From: Methylophaga muralis
Lineage (GTDB): Bacteria > Pseudomonadota > Gammaproteobacteria > Nitrosococcales > Methylophagaceae
DNA length: 64,000 nt
NCBI RefSeq assembly: GCF_001720165.1
Contig: NZ_MCRI01000004.1
Span: forward strand, 62,001 to 126,000
Direction of reading: 5' to 3'
The translations under genes were made by a program, and so were the position numbers. Positions 28,023-36,935 of this stretch are shown here, in pieces. The notes below the pieces were generated by a model that did not search any database, was not told the DNA's origin, and saw only the letters and a list, made by a program, of their open reading frames with translations. How positions within the stretch are numbered: position 1 is the stretch's first letter; the number at the start of each line of letters is the position of its first letter.

Positions 28023-28564
28023 TTTGTCAGTGTCATGCGCTCACGACGCAACAAAGCCTGCTTAATCTCTACACCCCAGCGATAACCGGAAAGTGAACCA
28101 TCCTTACGAATCACTCGATGGCATGGAACAATCACCGCAATATTATTCGCTCCACATGCACTGGCAATGGCTCTCACCGCGCCTGGATTCTGCAGTTTTT
28201 CAGCAATATCGCTATAGCTAACGGTTGAACCAGAGGGAATATCACACAAGGCTTGCCAGACTTGTTGCTGGAACAGCGTACCTCGTTGATCCAACCGGAA
28301 ATCAAAACGCTTTTGCGGATTGTGGATCTGATCAATTACTTTTGAAAGAGTGCTTTTCACACCCTTGCCACCATCAATACAGATTGCATCAGAAAACTGG
28401 TGTTGCAGACTGGCCATCATCTGTTTGGGGGATTTCCCCAAATACACGGCACAAATTCCGCTAGAAGATTCTGCTGTCAGTACATGCCCTACATGGCTGA
28501 TACCAATAGCAAAATGGATTTTTTCAGTTACTGGCGCAACGACTCTCAATTCACTGGCCATCAT
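28019..28564 (-). CDS. O6-methylguanine-DNA methyltransferase, Ada C-terminal type
   Basis: Suicide repair enzyme transferring the methyl group of O6-methylguanine to its own cysteine, in IAVIVPCHRVIR (PCHRV active site). The 181 residues align along their whole length with the C-terminal half of Ada, including the ribonuclease-like N-domain (AVYLGKSPKQMMASLQHQF), whereas the Ada N-terminal zinc/transcription domain is absent. The ATG at 28564 has AGAGGA six bases upstream; a GTG reading from 28582 would overlap that site. Without the Ada activator half, induction must come from elsewhere. Operon with alkB. Ogt is the alternative name. Confidence 0.9.
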   Translation of the reverse strand: MMASELRVVAPVTEKIHFAIGISHVGHVLTAESSSGICAVYLGKSPKQMMASLQHQFSDAICIDGGKGVKSTLSKVIDQIHNPQKRFDFRLDQRGTLFQQQVWQALCDIPSGSTVSYSDIAEKLQNPGAVRAIASACGANNIAVIVPCHRVIRKDGSLSGYRWGVEIKQALLRRERMTLTK

Positions 28565-28722
28565 TGACTGTCCTCTGTTCACGTTGCGTTCACCTTACTG
28601 TTGTTAGTTTACATTCTAAATCGTATTCCCTGGTCAGTTTAACAGCAGGGAAATTGCCGATGCACACAGTTTAAAATTGGATTAAGCTGTGATTGATATG
28701 GGAATTATTCCTGGACACTACT

Positions 28723-29133
28723 ATGAAATTGAAATTAATTTTACTGTTATTAGCTGCGCCACTGTTAGCAAATGCTGGTGCTGTTTCTCAACTCGGAACC
28801 GGCGATCCGCTAAAACTGGTTTATCAGGAAATGCTTTACCAATATCAGGTAGGTCTGGAATTGCATCAACAATACGACTTCAAGCAGCCGATTGATGTGA
28901 TGCAGTGCAAAAATCAACATGGATATATTCAAACACGTGCACGATCCATGGTGGGTACTGCCAATCAAGTTGAAGAAGAAATCCGCAGTGAAGTAATTGA
29001 TGCGGCATGGTTCGCATTAAATTGTTCACGTTGCGGCAGTCCGGCCGATAGTTGCGACGCCGTGCCGGAAAAACTGCAGTTCATTAAATCGCAGCTCGAA
29101 GCAAAACAAAAAGCTAAATCTGAGCAGCAATAA
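28723..29133 (+). CDS. Hypothetical secreted cysteine-containing protein
   Basis: Not recognised. From ATG 28723 the 136 residues start with a clear Sec signal (MKLKLILLLLAAPLLANAG, cleavage after ANA). The mature part is helical and has four cysteines in MQCKNQHG, LNCSRCGSP and SCDAVP, plausibly two disulfides, and a charged lysine/glutamine tail. A TTG start 30 bases upstream would break the signal and is rejected. It is followed 185 bases later by nemA on the same strand; the gap is AT-rich and shows no terminator. Confidence 0.65.
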   Translation: MKLKLILLLLAAPLLANAGAVSQLGTGDPLKLVYQEMLYQYQVGLELHQQYDFKQPIDVMQCKNQHGYIQTRARSMVGTANQVEEEIRSEVIDAAWFALNCSRCGSPADSCDAVPEKLQFIKSQLEAKQKAKSEQQ

Positions 29134-29318
29134 TTTCACGCCCATCCAGACGTTTACATTTTTGAGATGTCAGATATTTACTCTCGTTAATTTTTACTTT
29201 TAAAACAGTGATTAATGATTATCAACGATGTTGCTTAGTTAAGCTTTAAGCATAGTGATAAGTACTTTTTCCAACGTTTTAATGTTTCTTCTTTTTTCTT
29301 TCATCCCAGAGGTCTTTG

Positions 29319-30416
29319 ATGAACCAATCGCAAGATATTACTCTGTTATCACCTATCAAAATTGGTGACCAGACATTTAGAAATCGAATGGTCATGGCAC
29401 CATTAACGCGGAACAGAGCGGGTGAAGGCTTAGTGCCCACTGACATGAATGTGATCTATTATCAACAGCGGGCATCTGCTGGCCTGATTATCAGCGAAGG
29501 TACACAAATAGCGGATGATGCCTTAGGTTACCCATTGACGCCCGGCATTCACACAGAAGAACAGATAATCGGATGGCGGAAAGTAACTGATGCCGTGCAT
29601 AAAGAAGATGGTCTGATTTTTGTCCAGTTGTGGCATTGCGGCCGGGTTTCACATAGCTCTATGCTACCAAATGGCATGAAACCGCTTGCCCCCTCAGCCA
29701 TTAAACCTGCAGGAGAAGTTTATACCTACCAAGGTATGCAACCCTATGAAACACCCCAAGCCATAGAAACCGCAGATATTCCACGAATTGTTGAACAATA
29801 CCGTCACGCCGCCTGTTGTGCAGTTGAAGCAGGTTTTGATGGTGTCGAAATTCATGCGGCCAATGGCTATTTACTTGATCAATTTTTACGCGATGGTACC
29901 AACAAACGTGAAGATCAATATGGCGGCAGCCTGGAGAACCGCGCTCGCTTAATTATGGAAGTGACTGCTGCAGTCTGCGAAATTTGGGACCCGAAAAAAG
30001 TCGGCATTCGCTTGTCACCTTTACAACCTTTCAATGACTTGCATGATTCCAATCCCGAAGCCACTTTTAGCTATATAGTTAAAGCACTGAATAAATTCGG
30101 GCTGGGCTATTTGCATATCACCGAGATGGGCGCAGAGACTCCTGGAATAGCTGGCCCGGCATTTGATATCAGCGCATTACGTGAATTATGGGATGGTATC
30201 TATATGACCAACAGCAATTATGACTATGCATCAGGGAATAAAGCACTTAAAGAAGGCAAAGCCGACCTGATTTCGTTTGGAAAATTATTTATTGCCAATC
30301 CGGATCTACCTGAACGATTTGCCACTAATGCCATACTCAATGAAGCAGATTCCAACAGTTTTTATGGTGGTGATGAAAAAGGCTATATTGATTATCCATT
30401 TCTCAAACCTGCATAA
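29319..30416 (+). CDS. nemA: N-ethylmaleimide reductase-type Old Yellow Enzyme
   Basis: FMN-dependent ene-reductase that uses NADPH to reduce electrophilic alkenes, nitro compounds and nitrate esters, often in detoxification. The 365 residues equal E. coli NemA. Visible family motifs are MAPLTRNRAGEG near the N-terminus, the FVQLWHCGRVSH flavin/phenol site and EIHAANGYLLDQFLRDG with YGGSLENRARL. The ATG at 29319 follows AGAGG; the first possible TTG lies one codon upstream. A weak FNR/Anr-like dyad, TTAAT-N4-ATCAA, occurs at 29212-29225, about 95 bases upstream. It is followed by its own terminator. Confidence 0.93.
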   Translation: MNQSQDITLLSPIKIGDQTFRNRMVMAPLTRNRAGEGLVPTDMNVIYYQQRASAGLIISEGTQIADDALGYPLTPGIHTEEQIIGWRKVTDAVHKEDGLIFVQLWHCGRVSHSSMLPNGMKPLAPSAIKPAGEVYTYQGMQPYETPQAIETADIPRIVEQYRHAACCAVEAGFDGVEIHAANGYLLDQFLRDGTNKREDQYGGSLENRARLIMEVTAAVCEIWDPKKVGIRLSPLQPFNDLHDSNPEATFSYIVKALNKFGLGYLHITEMGAETPGIAGPAFDISALRELWDGIYMTNSNYDYASGNKALKEGKADLISFGKLFIANPDLPERFATNAILNEADSNSFYGGDEKGYIDYPFLKPA

Positions 30417-30434
30417 ATTTAAAATTCATTCGAT

Positions 30435-30461
30435 AAAAAAACCGGCTTAGCCGGTTTTTTT
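30435..30461 (+). terminator. Strong terminator after nemA
   Basis: Perfect 12-bp stem AAAAAAACCGGC / GCCGGTTTTTTT with a TTA loop, 18 bases beyond the nemA stop. The A-run and T-run make it usable in both directions. Confidence 0.93.
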
Positions 30462-30562
30462 ATGTCTGAAGATTTTGTTACACGAAAGATTAAACGCCAA
30501 TCAGCAGACAATGGGCTTATAGGGTGTGTAATAATCTTAATTGCTTTTGTTCAAGGTTTAAT

Positions 30563-32269
30563 ATGGATTTTATTAATACACTTTTTCTTCTCGGCGGCCT
30601 GCTTATCACGCTAAGCATTCTTGGTAGCCGACTCTCATCAAAATTTGGCCTTCCATTACTGATCATCTTCTTGGTGCTCGGCATGCTTGCCGGTGAAGAA
30701 GGTATTTTGGGCATCGAGTTTGATGATTACTCAATGGCATTTCTGATTGGTCATCTTGCCCTAGCCATGATTCTGCTGGATGGTGGACTGCGAACCAGGC
30801 TGAAAACCTTCAGGGCCGGCTTCAAACCCGCCCTCTCCCTCGCGACTTTAGGCGTTTTGCTCACCAGTGGCAGTGTCGGTTTGCTGGCTATGTGGGTATT
30901 CGATCTCAGTTTGTTTGAAGGCTTATTGATTGGTGCCATTATCGGGTCAACCGATGCAGCAGCCGTATTTTCTATGCTCAGCGGCCGCGGCATTAACCTC
31001 AATGAACGTGTTGGTGCTACGCTGGAAATTGAATCGGGCACCAACGATCCAATGGCGATTTTTCTCACCATTATGTTAGTTGAAGTGCTGGTTGGTGAAA
31101 TTGGCGGACCATTAGATACTGTTTTATTTTTACTACAGCAATTTGGCTTTGGCTTGATTATCGGTATTGGCGGCGGCTGGTTAATTGCCCGATTACTCAG
31201 TTGGTTGGATTTAGCCCCCGGACTCTATGCCATGTTAGCCCTAGCGCTGGGTTTCAGTGTATTTGGCCTGACCGGCGCAGTTGGCGGCAGTGGCTTTTTG
31301 GCTATTTACCTTTGTGGCTTGATGATTGGCAATCGTCCAGGACGTCATTTGAACTTTATTCTACCGGTACACGATGGTCTGGCCTGGCTCAGTCAAATTG
31401 GCTTGTTTCTGATATTAGGATTATTAGTTAATCCAAGTGAATTAATCGAATATGCCCTGCCCGCTCTGGTTATTGCATTAGCCTTAATTTTTGTTGCCAG
31501 ACCAATAGCGGTAATTCTCTCGGTCAAACCCTTTTTTCGCTTCCGCTGGCGCGAAATCGGTTTTATATCCTGGGTTGGACTGCGTGGCGCCGTCCCTATT
31601 GTGTTGGCCATTTTCCCGGTGATTGGCGGCGTTGAAAATGCATCGTTGTATTTCAATGTCGCCTTTGTAGTGGTACTGCTTTCATTGTTGATTCAGGGCA
31701 GCACACTGTCGTTGATGGCGCGTTGGATGCGAGTTGAAATTCCTGTTGGAATTACACCAAACCATCGCGGCGCATTAGGAATATTGCCGGAAAATGATTA
31801 TGAGTTATTTGTTTATCGTATTGAAAACGAACAATTAGATGGTCAGCCGATTCGATTGATACGTTTTCCATCAGGTACGTTGATTTCAGCGTTATTTCGT
31901 AATCATGTGATGTTGCATCCCAAAGGCAGTACCGAACTCAAACTTAACGACACTATTTGTGTGATTAGCCGAAATGAAGATTTGGATGCGTTAAATCAAA
32001 TCTTTAGCGGTCATTCCAAGCTTAAGCAAAAAGAGGCCTTTTTCGGCTCATTCAACATTCGCGGTGATGCATTACTAGAGGATGTCGCTAAAGCCTATGG
32101 TCTGGTTATCAGCTCTGCCCAATCTGGCATGACTGTAAGTGATTTTATTTCTCGCCGAGTTGGTGGACACCCGGTGGTAGGTGATGATGTAGATTGGCAT
32201 GGCATTCATTGGGTAGTGAACGAAGTTGATGGCGATAAGATCATCAAAGTCGGACTCAGATTGTATTAA
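30563..32269 (+). CDS. nhaP2: K+/H+ antiporter, CvrA/NhaP2 type
   Basis: Inner-membrane CPA1 antiporter predicted to extrude K+ in exchange for H+, with a role in osmotic and pH adaptation. The exchanger domain (about 380 residues) shows LLDGGLRTRLKTFRAGFKPA, IGSTDAAAVFSML and GLRGAVPIVLAIFPVIGG. A cytoplasmic RCK_C domain (LDGQPIRLIRFPSGTLI) and a CorC/HlyC-like C-terminal domain (HPVVGDDVDWHGIHWVV) follow, the order of E. coli CvrA/YcgO (578 residues). I chose ATG at 30563 (MDFINTLF), preceded by AAGG, over a GTG 39 bases upstream. It ends one base from the convergent marC stop. Confidence 0.92.
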   Translation: MDFINTLFLLGGLLITLSILGSRLSSKFGLPLLIIFLVLGMLAGEEGILGIEFDDYSMAFLIGHLALAMILLDGGLRTRLKTFRAGFKPALSLATLGVLLTSGSVGLLAMWVFDLSLFEGLLIGAIIGSTDAAAVFSMLSGRGINLNERVGATLEIESGTNDPMAIFLTIMLVEVLVGEIGGPLDTVLFLLQQFGFGLIIGIGGGWLIARLLSWLDLAPGLYAMLALALGFSVFGLTGAVGGSGFLAIYLCGLMIGNRPGRHLNFILPVHDGLAWLSQIGLFLILGLLVNPSELIEYALPALVIALALIFVARPIAVILSVKPFFRFRWREIGFISWVGLRGAVPIVLAIFPVIGGVENASLYFNVAFVVVLLSLLIQGSTLSLMARWMRVEIPVGITPNHRGALGILPENDYELFVYRIENEQLDGQPIRLIRFPSGTLISALFRNHVMLHPKGSTELKLNDTICVISRNEDLDALNQIFSGHSKLKQKEAFFGSFNIRGDALLEDVAKAYGLVISSAQSGMTVSDFISRRVGGHPVVGDDVDWHGIHWVVNEVDGDKIIKVGLRLY

Positions 32270-32914
32270 TTACAATGCGGTGTAGATATCCAACACACCG
32301 TTAATGACAAACTGCACGGCTATTACTGACAGAATGATGCCAAAAATACGGGTGATAATCTCCTTACCGGTTTCGCCAAGGTAACGCACCAGAAAATGTG
32401 AATAAACCATCGCCAGATAACACGATCCGGTAGTTAGAATGATGGCTAGAAACACTAATATCAAATGTCCTGTTGTTGGTGCCTCACTGGTCAAAATCAT
32501 CACTGTGGCAATCGCACCGGGGCCACTCATAAAGGGAATGGCCAGCGGAATCACCGAAATATCTCTGGCAATCTTGCCATCGTTTCCGGGTTCAGAGGCA
32601 TTGCTGGTTTCACCTTCATCCAGTCCTTTGTGAATCATGCTCATGGCAATACCAAATAAAATCAACCCGCCAGCAATGCGAAATGCCTCAATGGTAATGC
32701 CAAAGATTTTAAATATCAGACCGCCTAGTAAGGCAAACACAAAAAATACCGCTGTCGCAATCAAACTGGAACGTTTTGCAACAGCTTTACGAGTTGCTTC
32801 TGTGGTACGTGGAAGAAGTGACACAAACATAAATGCTGTGGTCAGTGGATTGACGATGACAAACAATGCCGCAATGGTGATGACCCAATAATCAAAAAGC
32901 ACACTTACGTTCAT
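32270..32914 (-). CDS. MarC/YchE-family integral membrane protein
   Basis: Inner-membrane protein of about six helices; family function is unsettled (it was once wrongly linked to multiple antibiotic resistance). The 214 residues carry the family signatures FVIVNPLTTAFMFVSLLP near the N-terminus and IPLAIPFMSGPGAIATVMIL in the middle. The ATG at 32914 is standard. It is convergent with the K+/H+ antiporter, with no gap between the two stops, and divergent from the sensor kinase gene across a 237-base region with no element I can name. Confidence 0.88.
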   Translation of the reverse strand: MNVSVLFDYWVITIAALFVIVNPLTTAFMFVSLLPRTTEATRKAVAKRSSLIATAVFFVFALLGGLIFKIFGITIEAFRIAGGLILFGIAMSMIHKGLDEGETSNASEPGNDGKIARDISVIPLAIPFMSGPGAIATVMILTSEAPTTGHLILVFLAIILTTGSCYLAMVYSHFLVRYLGETGKEIITRIFGIILSVIAVQFVINGVLDIYTAL

Positions 32915-33151
32915 TTCTCATCACCTGAAAACTTAAAAGCCCATATCCTCTCATAATTTTTGAGTCAAGTACGATAGATGGTGAATTTCAATCCTGTTGT
33001 AACATGGTCGCAAACCAACAATCTTCTGCCTTTACAGCTTAACCAATCCTCGTACTGATCGTGGAGTAATCATCTTAAATTGTGGTGTGCTATACCCAAC
33101 GGGTAGACTAGAAAACAACCAATCACAATCACTTTATCAGGAGTGACCTTT

Positions 33152-34732
33152 TTGTTTCGCAATCGACTTTATCTGGCCTTTTTTCTTTTGCTGATTATTA
33201 CCCTGTTACAGGCCAGTCTTGCTGTGTGGGTTTCGGGTGTGGCGAGTTACCATCTTGAACGTGGTCGTGTTGCCAATCAAATGCTCAATGAATTTATTGC
33301 TTTAGGCGCTGATAAACAGCGATTGAAAGTCTGGCTGGCTCAGGCGCTGCTAACCAAAGAGTCCCCCATTGATCAACGTGATAATTATTTACAGCAGATG
33401 TATGACCATCTGGCAAACATCAATACCTTGTTATTACAGGATCAGAAACTCGCGCAAACAGCTGATGATTTCGATGCGATTAGTCAGCAGATGAAAACAC
33501 TATCGATTCTCGAAACCAATGTGCAAGCATTGCAGCGTAATCTGGAAGAGAAAGAAACCCAACCACTGGCCGAAGCCGAGTTATGGCGGTTGTTGATTGA
33601 AACCTTTGATAATCTTGAAGGATTGGACCTGAAACATGTGATTGCCAATGCCATCAATTTGCAACGTGAACGCTCCTCCACCGCTGAATATGCAGCCGCT
33701 GAAGCCTTAAAACATGTCAAGTTTCTGGTAGTAGTCATGTTGATTTTTGGCAGTATCACGGCCATCGTGTTGGCTTTAGTGTTATCACGATCGTTATACC
33801 AGCCCATTCAGCAATTATTAAATGGTACCTCGGCACTGGCGGAGGGAAATCTGCATTATAGGCTTCCTGAACAGGGACATTCTGAGTTCACCATGTTATC
33901 CCGAAGTTTTAATCAAATGGCGGCTGGGCTTGAACAAGCCATCCAAAAGGAAGAAAACCACTCCAAACTGGTTGAACAAGAAGTCGCTGAACGTACCAGA
34001 CAGTTACAACATGCACTCGAACAACTTCAGCAAGCAGAACAGCAACAAAAACGTTTTCTGGCCGATGTCAGTCATGAATTGAGAACACCCGCCACGGCAA
34101 TTCGGGGAGAAGCAGAGATATGCTTGCGCGGACAAGACAAAGAAGCCCAGATATACAAGGACAGCCTGGTGCGTATTGTCGACACTGGTAATGATTTATC
34201 CAATCGAATTGATGATTTGTTGATGCTGGTACGTGGTGAACAACAATTACAATTACGCTTAAAAACAGTGAGCATTAACGACTTTTGGTTAAAACTAAAA
34301 AATTCAGCTGATCCATTGCTTTCGGGGTATTCAAAAAAACTGCTGACACATTTCAACCCGGAAAATCTCAATGCCGATGCGAAACTGTATATCGATATCG
34401 ACAAGATGCAACAAGCGGTGATGATTCTGTTAGATAACGCCATGAAATATTCCCCCGCTGGCTCAACGATTAAGTTGGAATTTATCCTGGATGAACAGCT
34501 GACCATCCATATTCACGATAGAGGCATCGGTATCGCTGAGACCGACCTTGAGTTTATTTTTGATCGTTATTTCCGTGCTGAAAACGCCAGGCAAATGCGA
34601 CCTGACGGCCTGGGGATTGGTTTGAGTTTATGTCGTTTTATCGTCGAGGCGCATCATGGGTCTATTCATCTGGAAAGTGAACGAAATGTTGGCACATCGG
34701 CGACCATTGAATTACAGCTTATGGAAAGCTGA
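33152..34732 (+). CDS. Sensor histidine kinase (two helices, HAMP, HisKA, HATPase)
   Basis: Membrane kinase that should phosphorylate the response regulator encoded next to it. The N-terminus has a membrane helix (YLAFFLLLIITLLQASLAV), about 150 mostly helical periplasmic residues, a second helix (FLVVVMLIFGSITAIVLALV), a HAMP linker (QPIQQLLNGTSALAEGN) and a coiled coil. The phospho-acceptor histidine lies in DVSHELRTPAT. The ATPase domain has the N box MILLDNAMKYSPAG, G1 HDRGIGIAE and G2 DGLGIGLSLCRFIVEAHHG. I start at TTG 33152 because AGGAG ends eight bases before it and overlaps the alternative GTG at 33143. The stimulus is unknown. Confidence 0.88.
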   Translation: MFRNRLYLAFFLLLIITLLQASLAVWVSGVASYHLERGRVANQMLNEFIALGADKQRLKVWLAQALLTKESPIDQRDNYLQQMYDHLANINTLLLQDQKLAQTADDFDAISQQMKTLSILETNVQALQRNLEEKETQPLAEAELWRLLIETFDNLEGLDLKHVIANAINLQRERSSTAEYAAAEALKHVKFLVVVMLIFGSITAIVLALVLSRSLYQPIQQLLNGTSALAEGNLHYRLPEQGHSEFTMLSRSFNQMAAGLEQAIQKEENHSKLVEQEVAERTRQLQHALEQLQQAEQQQKRFLADVSHELRTPATAIRGEAEICLRGQDKEAQIYKDSLVRIVDTGNDLSNRIDDLLMLVRGEQQLQLRLKTVSINDFWLKLKNSADPLLSGYSKKLLTHFNPENLNADAKLYIDIDKMQQAVMILLDNAMKYSPAGSTIKLEFILDEQLTIHIHDRGIGIAETDLEFIFDRYFRAENARQMRPDGLGIGLSLCRFIVEAHHGSIHLESERNVGTSATIELQLMES

Positions 34733-34738
34733 TCCCTG

Positions 34739-35413
34739 ATGAATATTCTAATTGTAGAAGATGATCGAAAAGTCGCTGATTTTCTGTATCGAGGTCTTAA
34801 AGCCGAGGGTTATTTTGTTTCTATGGTCCACGATGGAGATCATGTTTTACATGCCGTCATGGAATACCAGCCACGGGTGATGATTTTAGATCGAATGCTG
34901 CCGAATAAAACCGGTTTGGAGATTTGCCAGCTGATTCGCGCACAAAAATTACCGGTCAAAATTCTGATGTTATCAGCCATGGGTGAAGTGGGCCATCGTA
35001 TTGAAGGCTTGCGTAATGGTGCAGATGATTACCTTACCAAGCCATTTGCCTTTGAAGAACTACTGGCACGTATTGAAGCTCTGGCAAATCGGGCAAACAG
35101 CGACATGCAATCACGTCTACTGCAATATGCCGATCTTGAAATGGATTTGGATACCATGCAGGTAAGATATAAAGGTGTGAGCTTGGAGCTGACGGCTAAA
35201 GAATTTCGTCTGCTGGAATTATTAATGGCCTCGCCGGAAAAGGTGTTCAGCCGGGAGCGGATCCTGACCAATGTCTGGGAAGCCAATGAAGATCCACTTA
35301 CCAATGTGGTGGATGTTTATATTCGCCGTTTGCGCCGTAAAATTGATGAACCGTTTGACACGAAATACATCAAAACCTTACGTGGTGTGGGCTACTGTCT
35401 GTCACAGAATTAG
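34739..35413 (+). CDS. OmpR-family response regulator
   Basis: 224 residues: a receiver domain with the acidic pocket EDD (residues 7-9), phospho-acceptor Asp51 in VMILDRMLPNK and the conserved lysine in DYLTKPF, then an OmpR/PhoB winged helix with ELTAKEFRLLELLMASPEKVFSRERI split here as LTAKEFRLLELL and FSRERILTNVW, and the recognition helix VVDVYIRRLRRKID. It starts six bases after the kinase stop, so the pair is co-transcribed. Closest to the CusR/QseB/PmrA-like group by its C-terminus (TLRGVGYCL). Target genes are unknown. Confidence 0.92.
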   Translation: MNILIVEDDRKVADFLYRGLKAEGYFVSMVHDGDHVLHAVMEYQPRVMILDRMLPNKTGLEICQLIRAQKLPVKILMLSAMGEVGHRIEGLRNGADDYLTKPFAFEELLARIEALANRANSDMQSRLLQYADLEMDLDTMQVRYKGVSLELTAKEFRLLELLMASPEKVFSRERILTNVWEANEDPLTNVVDVYIRRLRRKIDEPFDTKYIKTLRGVGYCLSQN

Positions 35414-35440
35414 GCCGGACAGATTTGGCATCTGCCCGGC
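35414..35440 (+). terminator. Hairpin after the two-component operon
   Basis: GCCGGACAGAT (35414-35424) pairs with ATCTGCCCGGC (35430-35440) with one mismatch and a 5-base loop; it starts on the base after the stop codon. The following AATCTTGTT is a poor T-run, so termination may be weak. It lies between convergent genes. Confidence 0.5.
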
Positions 35441-35453
35441 AATCTTGTTCAGC

Positions 35454-35912
35454 TTATTCAGGCATAGCTGAAGAGTGATGGTGGCGAATCAACCATTGTC
35501 CATCAACATAATCGTAGAAATAGCTATAACGGGCCTGAACCTGTTGTCCGTCGTCAAAACTAAAGGTATAAATCCCGACATCCGAAGCCTGATTGCAACT
35601 GGTGGTAATAACGCGCTGATTAATTTCACCAACCGGCTTCTTGGCTAAGAAATCAACGAAATAGGCTTCGATACTTGCAGTATCAGTCCGCATTTCATTT
35701 GAGACGGTAGGCAGCAATACGGCATTATCCAGATAATTGGCTGCCACTTGTGCCGGCTCGCCCGTTGCCAATGATGAATTCCAGCGTTCAAATAACCCTG
35801 CCACCTCATCGTCTGTTGGCAATACACAGGATTTAGCGACCTCAGCCTGTGCCGTGCCTGCCAAGCCCAGGGTGACAGAAGCAATTAAAAACATAGCTGT
35901 TTTATTAAACAT
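35454..35912 (-). CDS. Secreted NTF2-like (SnoaL/SgcJ-type) protein
   Basis: 152 residues from ATG 35912, which follows GAGGAAA. The first 22 residues (MFNKTAMFLIASVTLGLAGTAQ) are a Sec signal with cleavage near AQA. The mature domain, with DDEVAGLFERWNSSLATGEP, YLDNAVLLPTVSNEMR and a C-terminal YFYDYVDGQWLIRHHHSS, has the cone-shaped NTF2-like pattern of the SgcJ/EcaC or DUF4440 families. The conserved WxIxHHHSS end is typical of that group. No enzymatic activity is established for it. The longer reading from 36011 would bury the signal and is rejected. Confidence 0.75.
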   Translation of the reverse strand: MFNKTAMFLIASVTLGLAGTAQAEVAKSCVLPTDDEVAGLFERWNSSLATGEPAQVAANYLDNAVLLPTVSNEMRTDTASIEAYFVDFLAKKPVGEINQRVITTSCNQASDVGIYTFSFDDGQQVQARYSYFYDYVDGQWLIRHHHSSAMPE

Positions 35913-36039
35913 TTTTTCCTCAGTTTGCTGTTTAGGGAGTTCCATCATAGCGATGCTCCATGAACCTAAACTTGAGAGAAAATGAACACAAACTGCTCTG
36001 AACATTAACATCTGATGAACAGAATTTTAATTATCCAGA

Positions 36040-36076
36040 TAAAAATAGCCTCCAAAGCATTTAGCTTTGAAGGCTA
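36040..36076 (-). terminator. Terminator of the doxX-azoR-pirin operon, minus strand
   Basis: TAGCCTCCAAAGC (36046-36058) and GCTTTGAAGGCTA (36064-36076) form a 13-base stem with one mismatch and a 5-base loop; on the minus strand it is followed by five T (36041-36045). It ends four bases from the pirin stop. Confidence 0.85.
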
Positions 36077-36079
36077 GGG

Positions 36080-36925
36080 TTAAGCAACAAATTGACCACT
36101 GCGATAATCAGCAAAGGCCTGTTCCAGCTCGGCGCGGGTGTTCATCACGAATGGTCCCGCCCGTTCAACAGGTTCATTAATTGGTTTACCGGCTACAACG
36201 ATAAAAGTGCTGTCCTGTTCAGCTAGGACTTTCACCGCATCGCCTTCTTTTAATACCGCCAGCTGTGAAGCACCAATTGAAGTCGGTTTATCGCCGATAC
36301 TGACTCGCCCTGCTGCCACGTATACAAAGGCATTATGGGTCGCCGGTATATTGTCTTCAAACACACTGCCAGCAGGCGCATCAATCACAAAATAAACCGG
36401 TTCAACAAAACTGTTATCAATAACACCTTTGGTTCCGTTGATGGTTTCACCGGCAACTACTTTTAGCTTTAAACCTGCTTCGCGTGTTTCTATTGCAATC
36501 TCGCTGGCAGCTTTTTCCTGATACCGTGGCGCCATCATTTTTTGCTCTGCAGGCAAATTTACCCACAACTGGAAACCTGCCAACAAACCTGCTTCCTGCT
36601 CAGGTTTTTCCGAGTGAATAATACCGCGGCCTGCTGTCATCCACTGTACGCCACCGGTTTCAATGACTCCTGCATTACCGGCACTGTCCTCATGACGCAT
36701 CTTGCCAGCCAACATATAGGTTACCGTTTCAAAACCACGATGCGGATGAGGTGGAAAACCGGCAATATAGTCTTCTGGTTTATCGCTGCCAAACGCATCG
36801 AACAGTAAAAACGGATCCAACATATCTATTTCATGCGAGGCAATTAAACGTCTTAACGATACCCCCGCCCCATCCGAAGTCATCTGACCCCGAATCCATT
36901 TTTTCACTTCACGTTGTTGTGCCAT
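36080..36925 (-). CDS. Pirin family protein
   Basis: Bicupin protein of the pirin family, some members of which are quercetin dioxygenases. The N-terminal cupin holds the metal ligands in FPPHPHRGFETVTYML (two His), HEDSAGN and HSEKPEQ; this His/His/His/Glu set is complete, so a bound Fe is expected. The 281-residue length is typical. The start has AAGGAGG five bases upstream. Third gene of the doxX-azoR-pirin operon; the context of an NAD(P)H-quinone/azo reductase suggests a redox or aromatic-stress role. The substrate is unknown. Confidence 0.9.
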   Translation of the reverse strand: MAQQREVKKWIRGQMTSDGAGVSLRRLIASHEIDMLDPFLLFDAFGSDKPEDYIAGFPPHPHRGFETVTYMLAGKMRHEDSAGNAGVIETGGVQWMTAGRGIIHSEKPEQEAGLLAGFQLWVNLPAEQKMMAPRYQEKAASEIAIETREAGLKLKVVAGETINGTKGVIDNSFVEPVYFVIDAPAGSVFEDNIPATHNAFVYVAAGRVSIGDKPTSIGASQLAVLKEGDAVKVLAEQDSTFIVVAGKPINEPVERAGPFVMNTRAELEQAFADYRSGQFVA

Positions 36926-36935
36926 GATGGCCTCC

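Noticed and set aside
29212-29225. FNR/Anr-like dyad (TTAAT-GATT-ATCAA) upstream of nemA
   Set aside because: Nine of ten core bases match but the region is very AT-rich and there is no independent support; kept only as a remark in the nemA entry.
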